Positions 45,970 through 55,057 of a stretch of 64,000 bases of DNA are shown in pieces (position 1 is the first letter of the stretch; each line of letters starts with the position of its first letter). Origin of the DNA: Phormidium sp. OSCR (lineage in GTDB: Bacteria > Cyanobacteriota > Cyanobacteriia > Cyanobacteriales > Geitlerinemataceae); NCBI GenBank assembly GCA_001314905.1, contig LJZT01000005.1:21178-85177 (forward strand). The letters run 5' to 3'. A program made the position numbers and the translations under genes. The notes below the pieces were generated by a model. It saw only the letters and a list, made by a program, of their open reading frames with translations, was not told the origin of the DNA and ran no database searches.

Positions 45970-46815
45970 TTACTCAGAAATTAGCGGATAACGCCGCTCA
46001 ATTTCCGCAACTAGCCAACCGCCAAACTGATGCAAAAACTCAATGATGCTCTCAGGAGAGTCAATGGGGTTAATGGCCCAATTCAACGCTTGCCACATCG
46101 ATGACTGCTGTTGCGGATAATAGTAGCTAAACCGTTCATAACAGGGGTACAAATCCCGCGTAAAACACCGATCTCGTTCCATCACGATTTCAAAGCCAGA
46201 ACGGACAATGCGTTTCATACTCCATTGACAGAGTTTACGAACATAGACTTGCTGCTGAAGCCGATCTGAGGGGTTTGGGGGAAGATCTAAGAGATCCTCA
46301 ATTAACTGGTTTAAATCCGCTTCTAAGTCAAAACTATGATGAATACAGGTCATATCGGGGCGAACTTTCGGCAACCGCTCGACTAAATCTTGCCCCCAAA
46401 CACAGACGGATTGAGTTGCGATTAACACTCGCAAACTATCATAGCTGTGATCGGTGAAATTTAATAGGCGATCGCCTGAAATTACAGAAAATTCCACACC
46501 ACAACAAAAGGGATAATGGTTCAATATCTGTTGATTGAGTTTCTTAAACCAACGGCGATCGCACTCTCGATGATCCCCATACACCACCGCCAAACTATCA
46601 ACATCAGAAATATTCAAAATTGCCTGGCCCGCCGCCACCGAACCGCGAATATACACCCCCATAACTCGATTTGGCCAAGCCATTACATAGGCTGCCGCCA
46701 CATCGTCAACGAGCGATCGCCAGGGGTCAACAATCTTGTCTAAACTCGTCCGACGCACTAAATATCCTTGCTCATCTACCGTTAATATTGAGCCAATTTG
46801 TAATATATCGCTCAT
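45970..46815 (-). CDS. Nucleotidyltransferase-fold protein
   Basis: The 281-residue protein (ATG at 46815) contains a polymerase-beta-type nucleotidyltransferase motif, GVYIRGSVAAGQ followed by NISDVDSLAVV. This provides the GS and D-x-D residues for metal and nucleotide binding (residues ~55-75). The C-terminal ~130 residues are helical, as in aminoglycoside or nucleotide-modifying members, but no specific substrate motif is recognised. It could be an adenylyltransferase acting on a small molecule or protein. Confidence 0.75.
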   Translation of the reverse strand: MSDILQIGSILTVDEQGYLVRRTSLDKIVDPWRSLVDDVAAAYVMAWPNRVMGVYIRGSVAAGQAILNISDVDSLAVVYGDHRECDRRWFKKLNQQILNHYPFCCGVEFSVISGDRLLNFTDHSYDSLRVLIATQSVCVWGQDLVERLPKVRPDMTCIHHSFDLEADLNQLIEDLLDLPPNPSDRLQQQVYVRKLCQWSMKRIVRSGFEIVMERDRCFTRDLYPCYERFSYYYPQQQSSMWQALNWAINPIDSPESIIEFLHQFGGWLVAEIERRYPLISE

Positions 46816-46895
46816 GAGCAAAAAAATAGGTTTTTAGACCCAAACAATTATAGCACAAACTCAACCCAAAACAATCAAAAATGACTCGTCTTGGG

Positions 46896-46930
46896 TTTGG
46901 TCATATTCTGGTCATCATTGATAATTATCA
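46896..46930 (+). promoter_or_regulatory. Direct GTCAT repeat plus TGATAATTATCA palindrome
   Basis: The stretch contains TTTGGTCATATT, identical to the word at 44298-44309. A second GTCAT half-site follows after one 11-bp period (46900 and 46911). Directly downstream is a perfect 12-bp palindrome, TGATAATTATCA (46919-46930), of Fur-like composition. These sites lie 30-65 bp upstream of the OB-fold gene, whose neighbour is an OmpR-type regulator. Confidence 0.4.
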
Positions 46931-46959
46931 TCAACTTAGACCCACTTATAAACAAAATT

Positions 46960-47361
46960 ATGCGATCTAGCCTAACAATTCTGGCCACATCTGCCCTACT
47001 GGCCAATATCACACCGGCCAGCCTAGCCCAAATCCCCATCGAATCCCTGACACGAACTCGTGGTATCAGTATCTCAGGAACCATCCGCAGCGTTGTTGGT
47101 AACGACTTTATCCTCGACGATGGAACGGGACAAGTGATTGTCGATGCTGGTCCTCAACGCTGGCATCAACTCAACTTACAAGAGGGAGAACAAGTTACTG
47201 TAATCGGCGAATATAGTGACTATGAATTTGATGCCTTTCAGATTACTCGTAGTAACGGCGATGTGCTCACCATTCGTCAAGGTCCCGGGCGACCTCCTTG
47301 GGCTGGCGGACGTCGTAACCCCAACTTCCCGAATCCTAATCCTAACCCAGCTCGCCGTTAA
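46960..47361 (+). CDS. Small exported OB-fold protein
   Basis: The start is the ATG at 46960 (MRSSLTILATSALLANITPA), giving 133 residues. A signal peptide is cleaved near SLAQ (residue ~24). The mature domain (TRGISISGTIRSVVGNDFIL then DDGTGQVIVDAG) has the bacterial OB-fold (BOF/YgiW-like) pattern, with EGEQVTVIGEYSDYEFDAF completing the barrel. The tail is Pro/Asn/Gly-rich. Such proteins are periplasmic and often stress-induced. It directly precedes a response regulator and kinase pair and shares an upstream motif with the exported protein at 44409. Confidence 0.78.
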   Translation: MRSSLTILATSALLANITPASLAQIPIESLTRTRGISISGTIRSVVGNDFILDDGTGQVIVDAGPQRWHQLNLQEGEQVTVIGEYSDYEFDAFQITRSNGDVLTIRQGPGRPPWAGGRRNPNFPNPNPNPARR

Positions 47362-47404
47362 GGCTCTCTTGAAAAAATGATATCAATAACATTATAATAA
47401 AAAT

Positions 47405-47443
47405 AAATAATCCACTATTTCAATATAAATAGTTGATTATTTT
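47405..47443 (+). terminator. Hairpin between the OB-fold gene and the response regulator gene
   Basis: A 16-bp stem with one mismatch (47405-47420 and 47427-47442) has a CAATAT loop and is followed by TTT. It could terminate the OB-fold transcript or act as an operator or attenuator for the regulator gene 59 bp downstream. Confidence 0.55.
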
Positions 47444-47501
47444 GCTGGGATTTGATAACAAGATAAAACAACAAAAAGCTGTTTCCAATGCCACTAAAAT
47501 C

Positions 47502-48188
47502 ATGCGAATTTTGTTAGTAGAAGATGATTTTGAACAACGAGAACCCATCCAATTTATCCTGAAACAGAACGGACATATTGTCGATGCCGTCGAAGATGGA
47601 ACCACCGCTCAATGGCTGATTGAAGAAACCGACTATGACTTATTAATTTTAGATTGGATGTTACCGGGACAAGATGGAATCGATATTTGTAAATACTATC
47701 GAAAACTCGGTAAAACTTCCCCCGTCTTGATATTAACCGCCAAAGATACCACCGCCGATAAAGTCATGGGACTCGACGGAGGGGCCGATGATTATTTAGT
47801 CAAACCCATCGACCTCGAAGAATTACTGGCCCGAGTCCGAGCCTTACGGCGGCGATCGCCACTCTGGAGTGGCGATCGCCTAGAAGTATCCGGCCTCAGC
47901 TTATCCCTCGAAACCATGACCCTTACCTGGCAAAATCAAGACCTGACCCTAAAAACCCGAGACTTCCAACTCTTAGAATATCTCATGCGTCATCCCCAGC
48001 AAGTTCTCAGCCATCAGCAAATCGAACAAGCACTCTGGGAATGGGGAGAAGAACCCGAAAGTAACGCCGTTGTCTCCCGGATTAAGCGGCTACGTCAAAC
48101 CCTACGAGAACTGGCGATCGACTCCTGGATTCAAACCATCTATGGAATGGGATATCGCTTTGAACCCCCCCAAGACACCCAACCATGA
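47502..48188 (+). CDS. OmpR-family response regulator
   Basis: The ATG at 47502 (MRILLVEDDFEQREPIQF) gives 228 residues. The receiver domain has the acidic pocket EDD, phospho-acceptor D51 in LILDWMLPGQDG, the conserved Thr and Lys in ILTAKDTTADKV and LVKPID, and a C-terminal winged helix (residues ~130-225) ending in YGMGYRF. Its last 4 bp (ATGA) overlap the start of the CHASE3 kinase gene, its evident partner. OmpR-type regulators bind direct repeats with 10-11 bp spacing, which fits the GTCAT repeats upstream of two nearby exported-protein genes. Confidence 0.94.
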   Translation: MRILLVEDDFEQREPIQFILKQNGHIVDAVEDGTTAQWLIEETDYDLLILDWMLPGQDGIDICKYYRKLGKTSPVLILTAKDTTADKVMGLDGGADDYLVKPIDLEELLARVRALRRRSPLWSGDRLEVSGLSLSLETMTLTWQNQDLTLKTRDFQLLEYLMRHPQQVLSHQQIEQALWEWGEEPESNAVVSRIKRLRQTLRELAIDSWIQTIYGMGYRFEPPQDTQP

Positions 48189-49627
48189 TTCTTGTAATTA
48201 AACATCTCAATCAACACTGGTTCCGTCTTCCGTTGCGAGTCCGAGGAACCCTAATTGTCTCAATTCCCATCAGTTGCTTATTTGTAACCCTCTCTATCTT
48301 AGCCTGGCTAAAATTTAATCTCATCGAAGACGAAGCCTGGGTTCAACATACCCAAACCGTCCGTCTCGAAACTAAATATCTCTTAAATGCACTCCTCGAT
48401 GCAGAAACAGGAATGCGCGGCTATGGACTAACACGACAAAACGAATTTTTAAGGCGGTATGAACAAGCGACATCAACCATTCCTTACTCGATTGATACCT
48501 TAGAAAACTTAGTTGATGACAATCCTGATCAAACCCTAAGAATCCAAGCCATTCGCAATCAAGTTAACGACGTATTAGATATTTTTGAGCATAAATTAAC
48601 CCTGCAAGAAAACCTGACGCGAATCCAGGGAGCCAATGATATTTTAGTTCCCGTTGAGTCGTTGTATAACTGGCTCAAAGAGGGACAAAACGATATTGTA
48701 GCTACCCGTGACGCTATTGAACGCTTCGCCGATGAAGAAGAAACCCTGCTTATTCAACGGATGCAACATCGCGATCGCCATCAACAACTCACATTTCTAT
48801 TCCTTATTTTAGCCGCAACAATTGCAACATTAGCCTCCTGGAGTGCCATTCATTTATTTTATGAACTCGAACAAGAACTGGCGAACCGACAACAGCATCT
48901 TAAAGAAACCAATGACCGTCTCGAATCAGTCTGTAACCAGTTACAACGATTTACCGCCAATGCGTCTCATGAATTACGCGCACCCTTAGCCGTCGTCCTA
49001 AGCAATACTCAAATCGCCTTGATGGCGTTAAACCAACTCGAAGATAGTCCCGAAACAGCTAAAGAACGGCTGGAAAAAGTAGTCAAAACAACCAAACAAA
49101 TGAGTCAATTGATTGGGGAACTCTTATTTTTAGCAAGACATGAAGGACTTTTGGCTCCCGAAAAACGCCAACCCATTGATATCAGCCAATTACTGCTAGA
49201 ATTAGCAAAGGACTGGACCAGTCATTGTCGCGACAAACACTTAAGCTTCAACACTCATATTCCAGAAACAAAAATTTGGGTAGAAGGAGACGAAAACTTA
49301 CTCCGACAAGCCGTGACTAACCTCTTAAGTAACGCCGTTCGCTATACCCCCCCAGGGGGAGAAATTGAACTTCGCCTTGAGCCAAAAAAATCAGCCCTAA
49401 TTCACGTCAAAGATACCGGAATTGGCATTGCTGAAGCCGCATTACCCCACGTATTTGAACGGTTCTATTGTGCCGACTTAAAACGTTCTAAAGCCTCAGG
49501 AGGATTTGGATTAGGCTTAGCAATTGTTGAGCAAATTATCCACATTCACAAGGGAACGGTAGGGGTTGAAAGTCAGTTAGGGGAAGGGTCTAGCTTTACC
49601 ATCGAGTTACCCTTAGCTGAAACCTGA
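48185..49627 (+). CDS. CHASE3 sensor histidine kinase, partner of the OmpR-type regulator
   Basis: The 480-residue membrane kinase has two membrane segments (residues ~20-40 and ~205-225) around a CHASE3 domain carrying LLDAETGMRGYGLTRQ. A coiled coil precedes HisKA, with H262 in NASHELRAPLAVV, the N box LLSNAVRYTPPGG, the G1 box VKDTGIGI, the F box VFERFYC and the G2 box GFGLGLAIVEQ. Its sensor half is clearly paralogous to the kinase at 42689 (RGTLIVSIPISC versus RGTLIIGIPITC), while the kinase halves belong to different subfamilies. ATGA overlap with the regulator implies translational coupling. Confidence 0.93.
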   Translation: MILVIKHLNQHWFRLPLRVRGTLIVSIPISCLFVTLSILAWLKFNLIEDEAWVQHTQTVRLETKYLLNALLDAETGMRGYGLTRQNEFLRRYEQATSTIPYSIDTLENLVDDNPDQTLRIQAIRNQVNDVLDIFEHKLTLQENLTRIQGANDILVPVESLYNWLKEGQNDIVATRDAIERFADEEETLLIQRMQHRDRHQQLTFLFLILAATIATLASWSAIHLFYELEQELANRQQHLKETNDRLESVCNQLQRFTANASHELRAPLAVVLSNTQIALMALNQLEDSPETAKERLEKVVKTTKQMSQLIGELLFLARHEGLLAPEKRQPIDISQLLLELAKDWTSHCRDKHLSFNTHIPETKIWVEGDENLLRQAVTNLLSNAVRYTPPGGEIELRLEPKKSALIHVKDTGIGIAEAALPHVFERFYCADLKRSKASGGFGLGLAIVEQIIHIHKGTVGVESQLGEGSSFTIELPLAET

Positions 49628-49653
49628 ACAAATAAGACTTAATTAAGACTTAA

Positions 49654-50520
49654 TTACGATCGCTCCAACTGAGTGGACATCGTCGTCCGAGTATTGTCAT
49701 GTTCAACCACAAACACATTCGCATAAACATTGGCGACAATTTGCTTTCCTTCCTGCGTCAGTCCTAAATACTCCAACGCCGGTTCAATCGCCGGATAAAT
49801 TAACGACCAATACTGTTGAGAATGACTTTGACGTAAATCCCCCGCATGACGATAGCCAAACTTCTTATTATAACTGACTTCCTCATACTCATAATAAAGC
49901 GCCCCCAACTTATTGAGATAACGCGGATCACTGAGCTGACCAATCAAATCCGCCGCCCGAGTCAAGCCCCGAAATCCCGACGTATCCTCATAGCCAGGAT
50001 GTTGAGGAGACAGAATCCGAGTTAACTCAATATTATCGTTAATTTCTTGAGCTTCAATTAACTTGTGACCATGAAAGCGTTCCTTAACAAACAGTTGACT
50101 GCGATCAACATGATACGGTGCTAAACTCGCATCCGTCGCCCCAGCATCAAGCTGAATCAACTCCCCCGTTCCCGAATCAAACTGATGCACATCCAAGCGA
50201 TCGCGGCGACAGACCCCTTTGACATAACCAATATCACTACAGACCAACGATAAAATAAAATGTAACCAATCCTCGCAAGTAATTCCTCCCTCACGAATAT
50301 GTTTGCCTCGGAGAATTTCCTGTCCCACCAGAGCCACACCAATAGTATGTTCTACCGTGTGGTAGAGGGCATCACTATTAGCAATATTTTCCAACGCCAT
50401 ACCACCAGCCCAGGCGATAATATCCGCATAATCAGGCTTATAGCCGCCATAGGTTCGATGATAGCCTTCCCGTAATTCTTCGACGAATGCTTGAATTAAA
50501 ATTTCAGTGGCGTTGAACAT
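49654..50520 (-). CDS. HD-domain metalloprotein (Npun_R2479-like family)
   Basis: The 288-residue protein has an HD-type metal site in an unusual form. DALYHTVEHTIGVAL (near residue 52) supplies the His ligands, and SLVCSDIGYVKGVCR (near residue 92) stands in place of the usual HD doublet (CSD instead of HD). Later GYRHAGDL and the helical C-terminus complete an HD-like fold. It resembles a cyanobacterial family of HD-domain metalloproteins of unknown function. The absence of the canonical HD pair leaves phosphohydrolase activity uncertain. Confidence 0.72.
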   Translation of the reverse strand: MFNATEILIQAFVEELREGYHRTYGGYKPDYADIIAWAGGMALENIANSDALYHTVEHTIGVALVGQEILRGKHIREGGITCEDWLHFILSLVCSDIGYVKGVCRRDRLDVHQFDSGTGELIQLDAGATDASLAPYHVDRSQLFVKERFHGHKLIEAQEINDNIELTRILSPQHPGYEDTSGFRGLTRAADLIGQLSDPRYLNKLGALYYEYEEVSYNKKFGYRHAGDLRQSHSQQYWSLIYPAIEPALEYLGLTQEGKQIVANVYANVFVVEHDNTRTTMSTQLERS

Positions 50521-50693
50521 CTTTCGTTCTCTGGCAAACCCACAGTTGGGGAATTTTAGGTAAATGGCAGATCGCCCTGATAATTGGGAATTGATAGCCT
50601 GATCTTAACGGTTGCGATCGCCCTTGGCAATCAAGGCGATCGCCCCTGAGTGGCACGACCCATCCCCCCTGTCCCCGACTCATCAGCCAACGG

Positions 50694-52307
50694 ATGCCCC
50701 TAACCCGACGACAACTCACACGATACACCGTTTTTCTCGGACTTGCAGCCTGGCTCCCCCCCCAACTGCGATCCTCCCAACCCTCAAAGACTGGCCCCCT
50801 AGTCACCCCCAGCTCCCTCTCAGATAGCCTAACGCGCCAAGTCAACCAAATTCTCAACCACTCTCCCCAACTCGAACTCGACGAAACCCAACTTCTGATT
50901 CCCACCTATCTCGGCAACGACCAACGCCGCTACTATGGCCGAGGAACCCCCGCCGCCTTAACCGTCCAACATCGATTCTACCTCGGCAGCAGCATCAGCC
51001 GCGTCGGCGGCACAACCTATAGCTGGAGTGGTGCCGGTTGGACCGGACAGCCGACCCTACTGCGCGATCGCGGTCGCCTCTATCTCATCATCGGAGCCTA
51101 CAACCAGCAACTGCGAAAAATCGACCTAGAGAGCCGTCAAGAGGTCTGGACGTATCAATTTGACGACATCCTCAAAGGAACCGCCACCCTGTACCTCGAC
51201 GAAACCGCCAGCGACGACAATCGCATCGTCATCCTACAAGGGAGTCGCCTTGGCCTCAACAAATCCCTAAACTCTGCCGTCGTTCCCAGCTTCCGGGCCA
51301 TCTCCTTGCGAACCGGCAAAGAACTCTGGCGTTTGAACATTCGTAAAACCGACAGTTACAGTCGAGATAATGACAGTTCAGCCCTCTATCTCGGCCAGCA
51401 AACCCTCTTTAACGCCGGTGAAAACTCCATCGGCTATTTTATCAACAGTCGCATCGCCAGTCGTCGCCCCGAAAAGGGCTTTTTTGCCCCCGACATTGAG
51501 CAAGAACTGCAACTCTATGACCCCGCAGACATCCCCCTCTACCGAGGCAATTTAGTCGCCGAATCCTCCCCCGCCCGACTCGGCGATCGCCTCTACCTGG
51601 CCTCAGGCGGAGGACGCATTTACGGCATCGACATCAACCAGCGAACCATCGTCTGGCAATTCCGCTCCGGCGGCGATCTCAACGGAACCATCAGCATCGC
51701 CCAAGACGGCAAACTCTTTAGCACCTTAGATCGAGAGCATATCCCCGGCAAAGGAGGCGTTTATAAACTGGACCCCAGTCAACCCGATCCCGACTGTGTC
51801 GATTGGTTTCTGCCCGTAGAAAATATCCCCTTTGCCGAGTGGCAGGGGGGGATCACCGGCTCTGTCGCCCTCAACGACGAGTATCGCGCCCCCGACACGC
51901 CGCCTCTGTTTGCCACCAATGCCATTGACGGCCATCTCTACCTCGGCAGTCAAACCCAAGTCACCGGCGAAACGGTCCCCGGCCCATTCCAACAACGGGA
52001 ATACAAGACCCCAATTATTATCGCCAAGGAAGCCATTGGTCCGTCGATTTCTACCCCCATTTTTACCGACGGAAATCGCCTCATTGCCGCTGGATACAAC
52101 GGCGTTTATCTCTTTCAACTCAACTACAGCTTAGCCTCCGCCAACGACCCCCTAGCTTTGCCAGGAGGACAAGGCCAGTTCTACCGCATCAGCCTCGAAA
52201 AACTCGCTCACTTCAACTCAGGGGGAGCCTTTGAATCGACTCCCATTGTCTGGGACGGGTCCGTTTATATCTGTAGTCGAGATGGCTGGATGTACCAGCT
52301 CGGCTAA
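50694..52307 (+). CDS. Exported PQQ-type beta-propeller protein
   Basis: The 537-residue protein begins MPLTRRQLTRYTVFLGLAAW, a twin-arginine pattern before a hydrophobic stretch, so Tat export is possible. The body contains repeated propeller blades with W-docking motifs such as SRQEVWTYQF, TGKELWRLNI and NQRTIVWQFRSGG, spaced as in PQQ-like (WD40-like) propellers. No cofactor or enzymatic residue set is recognised. It could be a periplasmic binding or structural propeller. It is divergent from the HD gene. Confidence 0.72.
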   Translation: MPLTRRQLTRYTVFLGLAAWLPPQLRSSQPSKTGPLVTPSSLSDSLTRQVNQILNHSPQLELDETQLLIPTYLGNDQRRYYGRGTPAALTVQHRFYLGSSISRVGGTTYSWSGAGWTGQPTLLRDRGRLYLIIGAYNQQLRKIDLESRQEVWTYQFDDILKGTATLYLDETASDDNRIVILQGSRLGLNKSLNSAVVPSFRAISLRTGKELWRLNIRKTDSYSRDNDSSALYLGQQTLFNAGENSIGYFINSRIASRRPEKGFFAPDIEQELQLYDPADIPLYRGNLVAESSPARLGDRLYLASGGGRIYGIDINQRTIVWQFRSGGDLNGTISIAQDGKLFSTLDREHIPGKGGVYKLDPSQPDPDCVDWFLPVENIPFAEWQGGITGSVALNDEYRAPDTPPLFATNAIDGHLYLGSQTQVTGETVPGPFQQREYKTPIIIAKEAIGPSISTPIFTDGNRLIAAGYNGVYLFQLNYSLASANDPLALPGGQGQFYRISLEKLAHFNSGGAFESTPIVWDGSVYICSRDGWMYQLG

Positions 52308-52403
52308 GTCCTGTCCCGTGAACCGGTAAAATGAGACCCAGAATAGCCATGGCAAACAGCGACAAGATCAGATTCACCCCCGCCCAAACCCATCAACACT
52401 CAA

Positions 52404-53135
52404 CTACTGACCCCCATCTTGTAGAGCCAGCATCTGCTGAACCTCCGCCATTTGCGTTTCAATGAGGTCATTGGCGAACGCTTCAATGTCCGGGCGATCG
52501 CTGTTTTCTAATCCCTGACGAGCCATATCCAACGCCCCTTCATGGTGAGCAATCATGGCATTGACATACCGCTGATCATAGTTCTCATCCGCCTCACCGA
52601 GATCCATCTCCATCTTCAGCATCGAGATCATGCCATCATTCATTTCCACCGTCTGAGACCGTTGAGGATCATACATCTGCGGGGCCTCTGGGGCATTGGC
52701 ATACCACTGCGATCGCCAGGCTTGCATCTGAGCGATGTCATCCCTCTGAGTCTCAATAATCTCTTGAGAGAGTTGGCGAATCTCTTCCCGTTGCGACTTC
52801 TGCAAACTCTCTTCTGCTATCTCCACCGCCCCCTGATGATGGAGAATCATCGCATCGAGAAACCGCAGTTCAAATTCCTCATCATCAGGGCCAAGATACA
52901 TCCCATTCATCGGCCTTCCCAGGCCATTCATTCCGGGGCTATCCATCCCCGGACTCGCTTTAGGGGCCATGGGATCATCGGGACCCATCGGCGAGTCCGT
53001 CGGTTCTTCAGCCCTCGGTGGCGACTCTGGAGTTGAGGAATCAGTGGTTTCGGGAGGACGACAGGAACTAAGCCCGACCACGAGAGGCAGGGTCAATCCT
53101 AAGCTAAGTTGAGTGAGTCGATGAGAATAGATCAT
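52404..53135 (-). CDS. DUF305 lipoprotein, CopM-like
   Basis: The ATG at 53135 gives 243 residues with a lipoprotein signal (LTLPLVVGLSSC, lipobox Cys at residue ~25). A Pro/Ser/Met-rich linker precedes two ferritin-like DUF305 halves. Each half has a His-rich helix, AMILHHQGAVEIAEES and AMIAHHEGALDMARQG. DUF305 proteins such as CopM of Synechocystis are periplasmic and bind copper, and the Met and His content here fits metal binding. A TTG eight codons upstream is an alternative start. No copper-sensing genes are adjacent. Confidence 0.87.
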   Translation of the reverse strand: MIYSHRLTQLSLGLTLPLVVGLSSCRPPETTDSSTPESPPRAEEPTDSPMGPDDPMAPKASPGMDSPGMNGLGRPMNGMYLGPDDEEFELRFLDAMILHHQGAVEIAEESLQKSQREEIRQLSQEIIETQRDDIAQMQAWRSQWYANAPEAPQMYDPQRSQTVEMNDGMISMLKMEMDLGEADENYDQRYVNAMIAHHEGALDMARQGLENSDRPDIEAFANDLIETQMAEVQQMLALQDGGQ

Positions 53136-53255
53136 CGATAGAAATTTCCTTAAACGCAAGGGTTAATACCAAATCATACAGCCATCACAAGCCAAGCCTC
53201 TCTGGGAGGTGATCCCGGCGACATTGATGATCGTGATCGCCCTATATCTTCGCAG

Positions 53256-53279
53256 AAAAAAGGGGGCGATCGCCCCCTC
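53256..53279 (-). terminator. Intrinsic terminator of the carotenoid isomerase gene
   Basis: An 18-bp perfect palindrome AGGGGGCGATCGCCCCCT (53261-53278), built around a HIP1 octamer, is followed on the minus strand by six T residues (53256-53261). It lies 35 bp beyond the isomerase stop codon in the correct orientation. Confidence 0.8.
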
Positions 53280-53313
53280 CCGCAGATAGACTAACGAGCC
53301 GTTTGATCTCTCC

Positions 53314-54861
53314 CTAGCGTCCTAAATCCACCGCAATACGGTGCGCACAAGCAAAGCCGGAAAAGGCCACCGCATTGAGGCCTTGACCGGGAAAGGTACT
53401 ATCGCCAACACAGTACAATCCCGGCACAGCGGTGCGGTTAAAGGGCATCGTCAATAATCCTGGCAGTCTGCGACGGGGAATCGGGCCATAGGTCCCCTCA
53501 TCTCGTCCTAGGAAGCGGCGATGAGTGCGAGGGGTTCCCACTTCCAAGTAGTCCAATCCCGCATCTAAGCCCGGGAAAATGGCTTCGAGGCGATCGACAA
53601 CCGCCCAGGCGGCGGCTTCCTTACGCTGTTCATACTCATCAGGGGGCAGATGTTGCCAGGACTCGAGCCAGTCAGGGGTAAAGGCATGGATAATGTGATA
53701 GCCCTCAGGAGCCAGACTGGGATCGAGGAGGGTGGGAATCGAGACAAATAGGGTTCCCTGAGCGGCTTCCATCTGTTGCCAGTCATCCAGGATAATATGA
53801 TGGCATTCTGTAGCTGGCGGTAGCACCTCGGCCGCTACCCCCATATGTAAACTCAAGAAGCCCGGTGATTTACGATATCGTGTCTGCCAGCGACGTTCTG
53901 AGGCGGGCATTTTCTCGGGGGGCAGTAGTTTCTCGAAGGTATCCCAACGCGTGGCATTGGAGACAATACGACGGCCATAGAGGGTTTCCCCCGAGGCTAA
54001 TTGCACCCCAACCGCTCGCTTGCCCTCCATGACGATTTCTGTGACGCGGGCTTTGTAGCGGATTTCTCCCCCGGCTTTTTCGATGCCCTCTGCTAGGGCT
54101 TGGGCAATGGTTCCCACGCCGCCTTTGGGGTAGTTGATGCCCCCATAATGGCGATCGCTAAACACCATACCACCATTGATGGCCGGGGTCAGGTCTGCCG
54201 GAACCACTGACCAGCAATAGCATTCAATATCGATAAACTTCAGTAGTTCTGGGTCTTGGATATGGCGACGGGCAAGATCACCCACATTTTGGGGTAGGTA
54301 TTTGACCAGGCCAAGACAGGCCAAAGGATGCTGAAAAAAGACTCGTGTTAGATAGCGGGGTTCTTCAAGGGACAGCAACTCCATGCTATTTAGACAGTTA
54401 AAAATCCGCCAACATTCATCATAAAAGCGGCGGATGCCTTGCCGTTCATGGGGGAATTTAGCACTGAGTTCACTGATGAAGCCTTCGTAATTCCGATGAA
54501 CTTTCAGGTCAAGCTGGTTCGGCAGGTGGTAGTGAATTTGAACCGGATCGGCGATCGTCTCTAGGCTCATATTCACCGCCTCTAAGGCCCGTGTCAGCAG
54601 GTTGGTTGTCCCCTGCTCACCGAAGCCAAAAATCATCGAGGCCCCCACATCAAAACGATAACCTGAGCGTTCAAAGTAGCCCGCACTCCCACCGGGGATG
54701 AGATAGCGTTCGAGAACCAGGACCTTGGCCCCTTTGCTAACCAGTTGGCTGGCGGTTACAAGGCCGCCAATGCCCGAGCCGATAATAATGGCATCATAGA
54801 CTGGGGGCGAGGTTTGGGGCGATCGCCGCTGAGAGGAAGAAGAAGCCGCTGTTGCAGTCAT
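53314..54861 (-). CDS. crtH: Carotenoid isomerase CrtH/CrtISO (prolycopene isomerase)
   Basis: The 515-residue FAD-dependent protein isomerises poly-cis lycopene to the all-trans form in carotenoid synthesis. The dinucleotide motif YDAIIIGSGIGGLVTA is at residues ~22-37, followed by VLVLERYLIPGGSAGYFER and FDVGASMIFGFG, diagnostic of CrtISO. The segment CYCWSVVPADLTPAINGGMV (near residue 215) and the C-terminal GLYCVGDSTFPGQGLNAVAFSG also match. The N-terminal 20 residues are a variable Ser/Ala-rich leader. It is convergent with the DUF305 gene side and ends in a strong terminator. Confidence 0.93.
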   Translation of the reverse strand: MTATAASSSSQRRSPQTSPPVYDAIIIGSGIGGLVTASQLVSKGAKVLVLERYLIPGGSAGYFERSGYRFDVGASMIFGFGEQGTTNLLTRALEAVNMSLETIADPVQIHYHLPNQLDLKVHRNYEGFISELSAKFPHERQGIRRFYDECWRIFNCLNSMELLSLEEPRYLTRVFFQHPLACLGLVKYLPQNVGDLARRHIQDPELLKFIDIECYCWSVVPADLTPAINGGMVFSDRHYGGINYPKGGVGTIAQALAEGIEKAGGEIRYKARVTEIVMEGKRAVGVQLASGETLYGRRIVSNATRWDTFEKLLPPEKMPASERRWQTRYRKSPGFLSLHMGVAAEVLPPATECHHIILDDWQQMEAAQGTLFVSIPTLLDPSLAPEGYHIIHAFTPDWLESWQHLPPDEYEQRKEAAAWAVVDRLEAIFPGLDAGLDYLEVGTPRTHRRFLGRDEGTYGPIPRRRLPGLLTMPFNRTAVPGLYCVGDSTFPGQGLNAVAFSGFACAHRIAVDLGR

Positions 54862-54976
54862 AGAGAAGGATCTTATCGGAGGATATTAAACAATCTCTTT
54901 GTACTGTAGCCGAGGAGATGGGCGATCGGGAATGGCTGGGGGCAAATTCAGGACAATCGCGGAGCCAGCAGAGTTG

Positions 54977-55022
54977 CAAAAAAAACATCCGTACTAAAGC
55001 AGCAGTGCTTCAATACGGATAC
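54977..55022 (-). terminator. Strong intrinsic terminator downstream of the patX-type gene
   Basis: On the minus strand ATCCGTATTGAAGCA and TGCTTTAGTACGGAT pair with one or two mismatches around CTGC, and eight T residues follow (54978-54985). The hairpin begins 36 bp after the patX-type stop codon, which supports a real, independently terminated small transcript. Confidence 0.85.
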
Positions 55023-55057
55023 CTATTAACGACCTAGCCTATGATACGAATTGCGTT

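Noticed and set aside
53261..53278. GCGATCGC-centred palindromes as operators across the window
   Set aside because: These are HIP1 octamers spread through coding and non-coding DNA. Only the one followed by six T residues is called, as a terminator.
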